Source of the DNA: a virus
Virus record (IMG/VR): IMGVR_UViG_3300028391_000005
Location: 1-44,278 of that record
Reading direction: 5' to 3' (one strand)
Length of the DNA: 44,278 nt
The notes below the pieces were generated by a model. It was not told the origin of the DNA and searched no databases. It saw only the letters and a program-made list of their open reading frames with translations. Made by a program: the position numbers and the translations under genes. Position 1 is the first letter of the stretch. Each line of letters starts with the position of its first letter. Shown here piece by piece: positions 14,897 through 24,400 of the stretch.

Positions 14897-15018
14897 CTAT
14901 TAATGCAATGAAGGGCTGGCCAAGTCAATTGCAGGACAAACCGTGGTTATCCAGCGATAGAGGCAAGTTTTTGTCTAACAGGGTAGAGGGACAGGATCCC
15001 CGTTTATAGGAGAAAAAG

Positions 15019-18000
15019 GTGGCAGTTGGTCGTATATCTGGTCCGCTTTTAAAGGCAAATTTGCTTCGTCAAGGAGTGGATTTAGCGTTTGAAACAGACC
15101 TACTTTATTTAGATGTTAATAATAGCCGTATTGGAATTAAGACATCAACGCCTACAGCCGAGCTCGATATAAACGGTTCAGCAAGAATACAATCATTAGA
15201 TATTTTAGACACTACATTACCGATTGGTAACATAACAATCAACGGTGGTACTAATACTATCTCTACTACAGCAAGTCAGTTCAATATTGCAACACCAAAC
15301 AGCGTAATTTACCAAGATAGATTACAAATTGATGATATTGAAATAGACGGTAGTGTAATTCGCACATTAGGAACTAACCAAAACTTAGAATTTCGTCCTA
15401 ACGGGACAGGTACTATTAACTTTGTAGGTAATACAAACGTTACTGGTAACTTACATGCAACTGGTAACATCAGTGCAGACGGTGATATTACTATTGGTGA
15501 TGACGATACAGATAGTATTACAATAAATGCAGACATTGCCAGTAACCTAATACCAGATGCAACAAACATATACACCATTGGTGACGCAACTAAAAAGTGG
15601 AATCATGGTTACTTTGATGATGTAACAGCAACAACAGTTGTTGCAAACAGTATTACATTATCAGACTTGGACTTAACAGCAACTCCAGGCAACATTTATT
15701 ATGTTGCTAAGAATGGTAATGATACAAATGCTGGTAATCATCCACAAGCACCATACACAACTATTACAAAAGCATTAACTTCTGCAAGTGCAGGAGACAC
15801 TATTCACATTTACCCAGGTGATTATGAAGAAGTATTTCCTTTAACAGTACCAGCGGGTGTTGCAATCTTAGGTGAAGGTATTAGATCAGTAAACATTACA
15901 CCTACAGCAGGAACAAACAACAATGATTGTTTTGTATTGCAAGGTGAAACAAGTGTTATGAACTTGTCAATCAAAGATTTTTACTACGATAGCATTAATG
16001 ACAATGGATATGCTTTTAGATTTGCAAGTAACTTTAATGTTACTTCAAGATCACCTTATGTTAAAAACGTAACTGTAATAACAAAAGGTAGTGTAACAAG
16101 TGCAAGTGATCCAAGAGGCTTTGATCAAGGAGATGCAGGACGTGGTGCATACTTAGATGGCTCTGTAGCAGTAACAGGATCAAAAGAAGCAAGTATGTTA
16201 TTCCATGCAGTAACATTTATTGTTCCTGGAGCAGTTGGATTATACGCAACCAATGGTGCAAGAATTGAATGGCTAAACTCTTTTGTATATTTTGCCGACA
16301 AAGCGATACAAGGTGTTAATGGTACTACAGGATTAAAAGGTACAGGACGTACTAAAGTTAAATTAAGCGGACTTGTTGGAACACCAACAGCGTCTGAAGT
16401 GTTTCAATACACACAAGCAGGCGGAACTGTAATTAGTGCAACAGTAAATGAAGTAGATGGAAACTACATTTACTTGAACGGTAACGCGGCAGGACTTGAA
16501 ACCAAATTTGAACGTGGTGGAAAGACAGTAGTTGTTTCAGGACAAGCACAAGTAGATACAACAATTAAAAAATTCGGCACTGGTAGTTTACAACTTGACG
16601 GCACCGGCGACTATATCAGCATTGCAAATGATCCAGACTTTGGTTTAGGAACAGCAAACTTTACTATTGAAGGTTGGTTCTACGGAAACAACGTAACAGG
16701 TACACAGTCATTAGTTGATATGAGAGCCGGTACAGCAACTGACACAGGCTTATACATATATCACGTAGGTGGTACAGTAAAAGTTTATTACAATGGTGCA
16801 GAGATATTATCCGGCGGAACGTTATCAGCAACAACATGGACACATATTGCAGTATCACGTTCAAGTAATACAATTAATTTATATGTTAACGGTGCAAGAG
16901 TTGATAGTGATAATGCATTTAGTAGCACACTTGGAACAAGTAAGCCGTTTATTATTGGTGCAGTGTATGATGCTTCAAATGCTTTCAACGGTTATGTAGA
17001 TGATTTTAGAATTTCAGACAATGCAAGATACACAGCAGGTTCATACACACCACCATTGAACGAAGTTTCAAATGATAACAACACAAAATTATTATTAAGA
17101 TTTAACGGTACAGATACTTCAACAACACTTACTGACGAAACTATTTTAGATCAGACAATCGGCTTTGGTGGCGGTGCTTATGCAACTGGAATGGAACTGG
17201 TTGACTTCTCAGACTTTGGTTGTGAGATTAGATCAATTGGTAGTGCATGTGTTTATGGTAACTATGGAATATACGGCGACGGTAACGGCGTTGTTATGTA
17301 CCTTATTTCTCAGAACCTTGCATACATTGGTAACGGTAAAGCAGTTGATAATGATTCAACAACAGTTGTACAAAGTCAAGAAGTTACAAAATTAAATGAC
17401 GCAAACATTTACTTTAGTTCAGTTGACCATAAAGGTGACTTTAGAGTTGGTGATGTATTCCATGTTGATCAAGCATCTGGCACTGTTACATTTACTAACG
17501 CAAACTTTAACGTTGATACTTTACAAAGTGTTAGATTTAGCACTGGCACAAGTACAACTATTATTGACGGCGACAAGATTCAAACAGGTAACACAAGATT
17601 AAGTGGCAACACTGTAGAAAGTTTAAGTGGAAACTTGAACATTGACAGTGCTGACGGTATTATTAACTTTGCAGACAATGTAAACATCACAGGAAACTTA
17701 GATGTAACAGGAGATGTTACAATAGGTGGTAACATTACCATTGGTGATGAAGCAAGTGATAGCATACAAATTGTTGCAGGTATTGCAAGTAACCTTGTAC
17801 CAAGCCAAGACGGAACATTTGACTTAGGTATTTCAACACATGAATGGAAAAAAGTTTACACAGGTGAGGCACAGATTGATGATATTAACATTAATACTAA
17901 TGTTATTCAAACAACTAACACAAACCAAGACTTAGAATTACGTGCAAGTGGAACAGGAAGTATTGTTGTTGATGATTTAAGTTTCAAAGCAAACATTATT

Positions 18001-18729
18001 TCAGCACCAGGAGACATTGTTCTTGATCCAGGCAGTGAAACAGTTGAGATTAATTCAACAGGTTCATTAACAATACCAAAAGGTACAACAGCACAACGTC
18101 CAGGTACAGGCGTAAATGGTATGATACGTTATAACACAGACACAGATGTGTTTGAAGGTTATGATGGACAGTGGATCACATTAAATGGTGTGCGTGATGT
18201 TGACCAAGATACATATATTACAGCAGAAGCAACACCAGGTGCAGACGATGATACTATACGTTTTTACGCAGGTGGAACACAGATTGCTGATGCAAACGCA
18301 ACAAGGTTTAATGTAAATAAAATATTAGTCGATGACATTGAAATCGAAGGAAATACAGTAAGAACCATTACTACAAACGCTGATTTGAACCTTTTGGCGA
18401 ACGGAACTGGTAAAGTTGTTGTAGAAAATTTTGGATTCAATCAAAATTCGATAACTAATACTGTAGCAGGCGCAATTACTACTCTTGCTCAAACTGGTAC
18501 TGGTTACTTCAAGATTGAAGGAACTGGCGGATTTGTTATTCCAACTGGTACTTTGTCAAATAGACATCCAACACCAGAAACAGGAATGATGCGTTTTAAT
18601 ACACAGGATGACAGGGTTGAGATTTACGATCAAGCAGGTCAGTGGGTTTCAGTTGCAGGTAGTTCAGGTGCTGTGTCCGCACAAGATGCAGAAGAAATTG
18701 CTATTAAAATGGCAGTGGTAATAGGATAA
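15019..18729 (+). CDS. Large beta-helix fibre with inserted LamG (concanavalin-like) domain
   Basis: GTG start at 15019, fixed by the ribosome site AGGAGAAAAA just before it and by the N-terminus MAVGRISGPLLKANLL that matches the paralogue at 12025. The 1236 residues follow the same plan: shaft repeats (IASNLIPDATNIYTIGDATK, about 172-191), beta-helix opening (IYYVAKNGNDTNAGNHPQAP, 226-245), shared module HKGDFRVGDVFHVDQASGTV (about 804), and C-terminal RHPTPETGMMRFNTQDDRVE. The difference is a LamG-type domain (about 510-690: FGTGSLQLDGTGDYISI, FTIEGWFYGN, WTHIAVSRSSNTINLYVNG, YVDDFRISDNARY) inserted in the helix between the equivalents of residues about 437 and 733. LamG domains bind sugars or proteins, so receptor recognition is likely. 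Confidence 0.87.
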   Translation: MAVGRISGPLLKANLLRQGVDLAFETDLLYLDVNNSRIGIKTSTPTAELDINGSARIQSLDILDTTLPIGNITINGGTNTISTTASQFNIATPNSVIYQDRLQIDDIEIDGSVIRTLGTNQNLEFRPNGTGTINFVGNTNVTGNLHATGNISADGDITIGDDDTDSITINADIASNLIPDATNIYTIGDATKKWNHGYFDDVTATTVVANSITLSDLDLTATPGNIYYVAKNGNDTNAGNHPQAPYTTITKALTSASAGDTIHIYPGDYEEVFPLTVPAGVAILGEGIRSVNITPTAGTNNNDCFVLQGETSVMNLSIKDFYYDSINDNGYAFRFASNFNVTSRSPYVKNVTVITKGSVTSASDPRGFDQGDAGRGAYLDGSVAVTGSKEASMLFHAVTFIVPGAVGLYATNGARIEWLNSFVYFADKAIQGVNGTTGLKGTGRTKVKLSGLVGTPTASEVFQYTQAGGTVISATVNEVDGNYIYLNGNAAGLETKFERGGKTVVVSGQAQVDTTIKKFGTGSLQLDGTGDYISIANDPDFGLGTANFTIEGWFYGNNVTGTQSLVDMRAGTATDTGLYIYHVGGTVKVYYNGAEILSGGTLSATTWTHIAVSRSSNTINLYVNGARVDSDNAFSSTLGTSKPFIIGAVYDASNAFNGYVDDFRISDNARYTAGSYTPPLNEVSNDNNTKLLLRFNGTDTSTTLTDETILDQTIGFGGGAYATGMELVDFSDFGCEIRSIGSACVYGNYGIYGDGNGVVMYLISQNLAYIGNGKAVDNDSTTVVQSQEVTKLNDANIYFSSVDHKGDFRVGDVFHVDQASGTVTFTNANFNVDTLQSVRFSTGTSTTIIDGDKIQTGNTRLSGNTVESLSGNLNIDSADGIINFADNVNITGNLDVTGDVTIGGNITIGDEASDSIQIVAGIASNLVPSQDGTFDLGISTHEWKKVYTGEAQIDDININTNVIQTTNTNQDLELRASGTGSIVVDDLSFKANIISAPGDIVLDPGSETVEINSTGSLTIPKGTTAQRPGTGVNGMIRYNTDTDVFEGYDGQWITLNGVRDVDQDTYITAEATPGADDDTIRFYAGGTQIADANATRFNVNKILVDDIEIEGNTVRTITTNADLNLLANGTGKVVVENFGFNQNSITNTVAGAITTLAQTGTGYFKIEGTGGFVIPTGTLSNRHPTPETGMMRFNTQDDRVEIYDQAGQWVSVAGSSGAVSAQDAEEIAIKMAVVIG

Positions 18730-18741
18730 TAAGGAAATAAG

Positions 18742-19071
18742 ATGGCAACATTTTTTAGAACAAAAGCAATTAAAGAAATTGGAACAGTGAAAGTTCCTGT
18801 TTACAAGGCTGGTCCAAGTACAACAGCAACGATCGTTGGCCTTTCGTTAGCCAACTTAACTGAATCCGTTGTAAGTACCAGCGTTTTAATTGCAGACGAT
18901 ACATCAATTGAAGCATTTTACTTAAAAAATGTTTTGATTCCACCGAACGCAACTTTAAAAGTATTGAACGGTGGTGAAAAAATTATTCTTGCATCAGAGA
19001 ATGAACTGTCTATTCAATCAGACATTGACGGAAGTTTAGATGCAGTTATGAGTTACGTGGAGATAGTGTAG
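18742..19071 (+). CDS. Small beta-rich virion protein, paralogue of 11110
   Basis: A 109-residue beta protein (VKVPVYKAGPSTTATIVGLS, FYLKNVLIPPNATLKVLNGG, ending VMSYVEIV) with the plan of the 118-residue protein at 11110. It has one strong hydrophobic core pattern and no cysteines or catalytic motif. It begins 12 bases after the LamG fibre gene with AAGGAA as ribosome site, and its stop is one base from the next start. This pairing with a large fibre gene occurs again at 33051. It is probably a small structural partner of the fibre; function not proven. Confidence 0.75.
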   Translation: MATFFRTKAIKEIGTVKVPVYKAGPSTTATIVGLSLANLTESVVSTSVLIADDTSIEAFYLKNVLIPPNATLKVLNGGEKIILASENELSIQSDIDGSLDAVMSYVEIV

Positions 19072-19072
19072 T

Positions 19073-19531
19073 ATGTCAGTTTTTTATGAAGGTCAGTCAA
19101 TTACACAAACCATTGAAGACAATCTTGGAGAAAGATACTTTTACGGATTACGTAGAACTGACTCTGGAGAATTGTTTTTAGGTAAGTTAGATCAATTAAG
19201 TTTGACAGACACTATTCAAATTAACAAGGAAGGTGACGTAGTTGATAACTTTCCAGACTTTGATGAAGGTGCAGAGTTCTTTGAAGGAAGAGATTCAGCA
19301 CATAACTTGACGTACAAGAATTTAAATTATGAACAATTTCGTTGGGACGATGCAAATTTATTTTATTATGTAAATGATGACGGCGAACTTGTTGTAAGAA
19401 TTAACCAAGGATTAGCAGATGGTGCCGTTGAATATGCAGGCGACAACACTGTAATCGTTGACAGTGATAAGGAATGGGATAACACAAACCTTACAATGGA
19501 CAACAACAACATTACATTTGATCAAACGTAG
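19073..19531 (+). CDS. YGLRRTD-family virion protein, long form
   Basis: The 152-residue protein shares most of its length with the 122-residue protein at 21014: FYGLRRTDSGELFL (about 24-37), PDFDEGAEFFEGRDSAHN (about 61-78), then NYEQFRWDDANLFYYVNDDG and LVVRINQG. I associate this YGLRRTD family with T4-like marine phages, where it is annotated as structural. The sequence is rich in Tyr, Asp and Phe and looks compact and acidic. This copy carries an extra C-terminal segment (VIVDSDKEWDNTNLTMDNNN) absent from the paralogue. It starts one base after the previous stop, so coupling is likely. Confidence 0.75.
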   Translation: MSVFYEGQSITQTIEDNLGERYFYGLRRTDSGELFLGKLDQLSLTDTIQINKEGDVVDNFPDFDEGAEFFEGRDSAHNLTYKNLNYEQFRWDDANLFYYVNDDGELVVRINQGLADGAVEYAGDNTVIVDSDKEWDNTNLTMDNNNITFDQT

Positions 19532-19546
19532 GAGTAGGAGCAAAAA

Positions 19547-21004
19547 ATGGCAAAACAAATAGTAAATGTAGGTGTTCTACCAAATGATGGACAAGGTGAT
19601 AACCTTAGAGCAGGCGCTACAAAATTAAATAATAACTTTAACGAGTTATATACAGCATTAGGAGACGGATCAGTACTCAGCGTTGTCCAAAACGGAGTAT
19701 TAAATTCATATCCAAGTACAGCAACTGGAAGCAATAAAATAACTTTCTTGTATAACAACTTTGCCGGTTTACCAAGTCCTACAACCTACGACGGCATGTT
19801 AGCAAAAGTTACAGCAGACGCGGCAGTTTACTATGCTCACAGTAACGCTTGGGTCAAAATGTTAGACACTACTTCAAGCATTAACAGTTTATCAGATGTA
19901 ACCACAGCAGGAATTAACGATGGAGAAGTTCTTGTTTGGAATACTTCTAACTCAAGATTCCAACCAGGCGCTGGCGGTGGTGGAGGTGGTTCTACTACAT
20001 TCACTGCATTAACAGATACGCCATCTAACTTTTCATCAGCAAATGGCAAACTTGTAAGAGTAAACTCAGGTGCAACAGCATTAGAATTTTCAACAGCAGT
20101 TACAGCGGCAGAAGTTGCGGCAATTACAATTGGTTCATTAAGTGATGTATCAAGTTCGTCAGCAAGTACAGGTGATGTTCTTAAATGGGACGGCGCACAA
20201 TGGGCACCAGGAACTGATATTGCATCAGGTGGTGGCGGTACTGACGCTGATACATTAGATGGATTTGACAGTGCATACTTTTTAGATTACACAAACTTTA
20301 CTAACAAGCCAACATTATTTGGCGGTGCTTTCTTAAACTTATCTGATACACCAGTAAACTTTACAGGTGCGGCAAATAGATTTGTTAAAGTTAACGGTGC
20401 TGGTAACGCATTAGAATTTGTTGTTGATCAATCAACAGACCAAAACTTGTTTGCAACATTTACAGGTGATACTGGTAGCACAACAGCATCAGGATTAACT
20501 GACACACTTACAGTTGCTGGTGGTACAGGTATTGCAACTGAAGTTGTAGGCGATACACTAACAATTAACTACAACGGTACAGTTGGTGCAACTACACTTA
20601 ACGCATTAACAGATGTAAGTAATGCTAACCAAGCAGTTGGTTACACACTTGCATACAACGGAACAAGTTATGTTATGCAAAATGGTCCTGCAACAACATG
20701 GAACGTTGGATCAAACGGAACATCAGACTACACATTTACTGGTCCAGGTTTTCCAAACACAACTAATGATCCAGTTTTGTATTTGAAAAAAGGACAAACT
20801 TATTACTTTATTAATAACAGTGGAGGCGGACACCCTTTACAAATTAGAGTTTCAAACGGTGGCGGTGCTTACTCAAGCGGCGTAGCAAACAACGGTGCAT
20901 CAAGTGGAGTTATTACTTTCACAGTACCAATGGACGCACCAGCAACATTGTATTATCAATGTACTGCACACAGTAACATGGGGAACACAATTAACATCGC
21001 GTAA
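19547..21004 (+). CDS. Tail fibre protein with C-terminal cupredoxin-like domain
   Basis: The 485-residue protein opens with the common phage-fibre N-terminus VGVLPNDGQGDNLRAGATKL then NNNFNELYTALGDGS (residues 6-40), which probably docks to the tail. The middle holds Gly/Ser linkers and repeats of the type 'F-x-x-L-t-D-t-P-x-x-F' (FTALTDTPSNFSS, LNLSDTPVNFTG, LNALTDVSNANQ). The last 105 residues (about 382-485) are a cupredoxin-like beta sandwich: LKKGQTYYFINNSGGGHP with H429, and YYQCTAHSNMG with C472, H475 and M478. These are spaced like type 1 copper ligands (His ... Cys-x2-His-x2-Met). Whether copper is bound is untested; the fold could serve only as adhesin. AGGAG precedes the ATG. Confidence 0.85.
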   Translation: MAKQIVNVGVLPNDGQGDNLRAGATKLNNNFNELYTALGDGSVLSVVQNGVLNSYPSTATGSNKITFLYNNFAGLPSPTTYDGMLAKVTADAAVYYAHSNAWVKMLDTTSSINSLSDVTTAGINDGEVLVWNTSNSRFQPGAGGGGGGSTTFTALTDTPSNFSSANGKLVRVNSGATALEFSTAVTAAEVAAITIGSLSDVSSSSASTGDVLKWDGAQWAPGTDIASGGGGTDADTLDGFDSAYFLDYTNFTNKPTLFGGAFLNLSDTPVNFTGAANRFVKVNGAGNALEFVVDQSTDQNLFATFTGDTGSTTASGLTDTLTVAGGTGIATEVVGDTLTINYNGTVGATTLNALTDVSNANQAVGYTLAYNGTSYVMQNGPATTWNVGSNGTSDYTFTGPGFPNTTNDPVLYLKKGQTYYFINNSGGGHPLQIRVSNGGGAYSSGVANNGASSGVITFTVPMDAPATLYYQCTAHSNMGNTINIA

Positions 21005-21013
21005 GGATTTATA

Positions 21014-21382
21014 ATGGCAAGTTTTTATCAAGGTACAGAAGTAGGAACACTACTAAAAACAGTAAAAGGAAGTAGATTCTTTTATGGATTACGTCGAACA
21101 GACGAGGGTGATTTGTACCTGATTAAATCAGATCAGTTGAAAGCAACTGACGGTGTACAATTAAACAAGCCTGGAGATCCAACAGAAAATTATCCAGATT
21201 TTCAAAGAGGAATTGAGTTTTTTGAAGGTAGAGATGAAGAACATAACACATCATATGATAACTTAAGATATGAACAATTTAGATGGGACGATAGAAACCT
21301 AATATATTATGTTGACGAAGAAGGCAATTTAATTGTTAGAATCAATCAGAATTACGATTTTCCAAATGGGACATCTCCATAA
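21014..21382 (+). CDS. YGLRRTD-family virion protein, short form
   Basis: A 122-residue paralogue of the protein at 19073: FYGLRRTDEGDLYLIKSDQL, YPDFQRGIEFFEGRDEEHN, LRYEQFRWDDRNLIYYVDEE, LIVRINQ. The acidic C-terminal extension of the longer form is missing and replaced by a short NYDFPNGTSP tail. It lies between the cupredoxin fibre and a giant fibre gene, as the other copy lies between LamG fibre and cupredoxin fibre, so the pair may flank or link the fibre proteins. AAGGA precedes the ATG by about 9 bases. No catalytic residues are visible. Confidence 0.75.
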   Translation: MASFYQGTEVGTLLKTVKGSRFFYGLRRTDEGDLYLIKSDQLKATDGVQLNKPGDPTENYPDFQRGIEFFEGRDEEHNTSYDNLRYEQFRWDDRNLIYYVDEEGNLIVRINQNYDFPNGTSP

Positions 21383-21384
21383 TG

Positions 21385-21392
21385 GTTAAATA
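21385..21392 (+). promoter_or_regulatory. Late-promoter-like box GTTAAATA
   Basis: GTTAAATA begins two bases after the stop of the 21014 gene. Its leader would hold AGGAAAG, the ribosome site for the ATG at 21422. An ATG four bases downstream (21397) opens only a 10-codon frame and is not considered a gene. Confidence 0.45.
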
Positions 21393-21421
21393 CAATATGA
21401 ACACGCAGGAAAGTAGAAACA

Positions 21422-24400
21422 ATGGCTGAATTTAAACTTGATAGAATCCGCTTTAGATGGACAGGCCCTTGGCAAACATCTAAGCAATATATTAAAGACG
21501 ACATAGTATCATATGGTGGTAAAACGTTTGTTTGCTTAAACGGACATACCTCTGATCCAGACTTTTACGTAGACTACTTAAATGCTACATTACCTAAATG
21601 GACACAAATGTCTGATGGTTATGAATGGCTTGATGCGTGGAAACCTAATTACTACTACAGAGTTAATGACATTGTTCGTTATGGTGGTCAAGTATATGCG
21701 GCAATTATTGGACATACTTCTTCTGCATACTCTGTACCAGAAGGTGCAACAGAAGTTGCAGTTACAATAGATTACGATTCTGGAAGTATTTTTCCAACAG
21801 GTAGAGGACAATCTGCTACAGGTACAATTTATTTAAATGGTACTGAGAAAAATATTTTAACTTTTAATAAAGGATCAACATACGAATTTAATCAAGACGA
21901 TGCAACTAACGCAACGTTTGGAAGTCAAATTCATCCACTTGCATTTAGTAAGTATGAAGATGGCGACAAACATGAAACAGCATTAGTAGATTATTACACA
22001 GAAGGATTTACATATTATCTTGATGGTATTGAAGCACCGCTTTCATCTTATCTAAGTGGATTTGCATCAGCATCAAGCAGAAGAATTAGATGGACAGTTC
22101 CTTTAACTGCTCCAGACAAAATTTATTACTTTGACAGAACTGTAGACAGTGAAGACAAAGGTGCATACATTAATATTCAAGAACAAGGTCAGTTAGGTGA
22201 AAGCGACTTTGGTAACTGGAAGTTAATGGTAGCAGACCAAAATTGGTTATACGAATGGTTACCTCAAGTAAACTATGCAATCGGAGACACAGTAAAATAC
22301 GGTGGTAGAGTTTACATTGCAACACAGGAGCATACAAGTTCAACTACCATTGCAGGTCTTGAAGCAGACATAACGAAATGGGAAATTGTTACAAGAGCAG
22401 ATCAATGGAAAGATACTTGGAAGCCAAGAGTAAGATATGTAGAAGATGATTTAGTACGCTATGGTGGTATAACTTATCGTTGTACTACAGGACATTTTAG
22501 TGCTAACGATGATGGACTTGGTCTTGAAGAAGATCAAACGTCATGGGAAATTTTCCTTTCAGGTATTGAGTATAAAGGACACTGGGTTAGTAAAGCAGAT
22601 ATAGCAGTTGAAAGTGTTACAGGCGGAGTTGTTACAGCAACAAGTCATGGACTATCAGATGGTGATTTAGTTCAATATACATCAGACGGAACAGCGGCTG
22701 ACAATCTTGTTGACAACACTTATTACTATGTAAGACTTGTTGACGGCAATAGTGTTAAATTATACTTTGAAAAAGATGATGCTCTTGCAAATAGAAACAA
22801 TAGACTTGCAGAAGGCGGAACAGGAAACCAAACACTTTCTAAAAGAGAAAAATATAAAGTTGGTGACATTGTAAGGTTTGGTCCTACAATGTGGTATTGT
22901 ACCACAGGACACAATTCAGATGTAACATTCGCAGAAAGTTTCTTTAGTATCTGGTTACCAGGTTATGAATATGAAACACAATGGAGTGAAGCAGAAGTTT
23001 ATCAGCCAGGCGACATTGTACGTTACGGTGGTTACACTTATACTGCATTACAAATTAGTACTAACAGCATACCAAGTGCAAACGGAATTACTCAAGACAC
23101 AGGTGACTGGGAATTAACTGTACAGGGTTACAGATTAGGTTCACAGTATAATCAAAACCCAGACTTAAGAGAAACTGCAACAGATTGGAATTCCGCTACC
23201 GCTTACAGAACAGGAGACATTGTAAGATTCGGCGGTTGGTTGTATCATGCACTTAGAGATAATGTAGGTAACGAACCAGATGATGCAAAGTCAACTGAAA
23301 ATGTAACAATTACAGTTGGTAATCCAGGCAGTGGAAATAGATATTATGTTAACGGTGTACTTATAGGTGCCTTAACATTAAAAGAAGGTAACACTTATAA
23401 GTTTTATCAAAACGATTCATCTAATCTTACACATGCATTGTATATTAGTACAAGCGAAAATGGTCACCATACAGGTGGACAATACAACTATGTTGACAAT
23501 GGTCAAACATGGTGGTTAGATGGTACTCAAGTTGCAGACTTGGCGGCATACGTTTCAGGATTTGCCGCGGCAACTGAAAGATATGTACAGTACATTGTAC
23601 CAAGAGATGCATACAAGAAAAACTATCTTGTTTGTAACGCACACAGTGGTATGTATGATCAGTCTTATCTGACAACACAATATTCAGACAACTACTGGCA
23701 AACATTAATCGACGGCGATAAGTTTAGAGGTAACTGGGCAGAAACAGTATTAGTAAATGCTTCTCCAGTAACCAACGAATATATGTTAGGTGATATTGTA
23801 ACATACGTTGGAACACTTTATCGTTGTATTAAGAGACACAGTGCAAGTACATCAGGTTCAAGACCAGACTTAGACATTGATTATACACAACAAGATTTTT
23901 GGCAAACAGTTGTTGAAGGTGGTAACACAAACGTACTTCAATACTATGGTGATATCAGAACACATGGTTCAACAAGTACTGCAAGATTAGGAATTAATAA
24001 TCCAGGTGATGCACTTAAAGTTAAAGCAGACACAGATTTAAATTGGGAATCATTAGAACAAACAGATAAAGTTTACTTTGTTTCTCCAGACGGTGTTGAC
24101 GCTAACAGTGCAGGTAGAGGACTATCAGCAACGTCTCCATTTAAATCAATTAAGTATGCTACACAATATATTTTAGAAGATGAAGGTACAAGAGCACCAG
24201 CAACAATACTTGTTAAAACAGGACGTTACGAAGAAATTTGTCCGATTACTGTTCCAAAAGATGTTGCTATTGTAGGTGACGAATTACGTTCAACATCAGT
24301 AGTAGCAACTGCTGAAACTAAAGGCAATGACATGTTCCGTGTTAGAAACGGTTGTGGTATTAGAAACTTAACAATGTCAGGACTTGAAGGTGAATTTACA

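Noticed and set aside
14903-14911. ATG just after the late box at 14889 as a leaderless gene
   Set aside because: It is followed after one codon by an in-frame TGA, so only a Met-Gln dipeptide would be made.
21397-21429. ATG four bases after the box at 21385
   Set aside because: It opens only ten codons, overlaps the ribosome site of the giant fibre gene and has no support as a gene.
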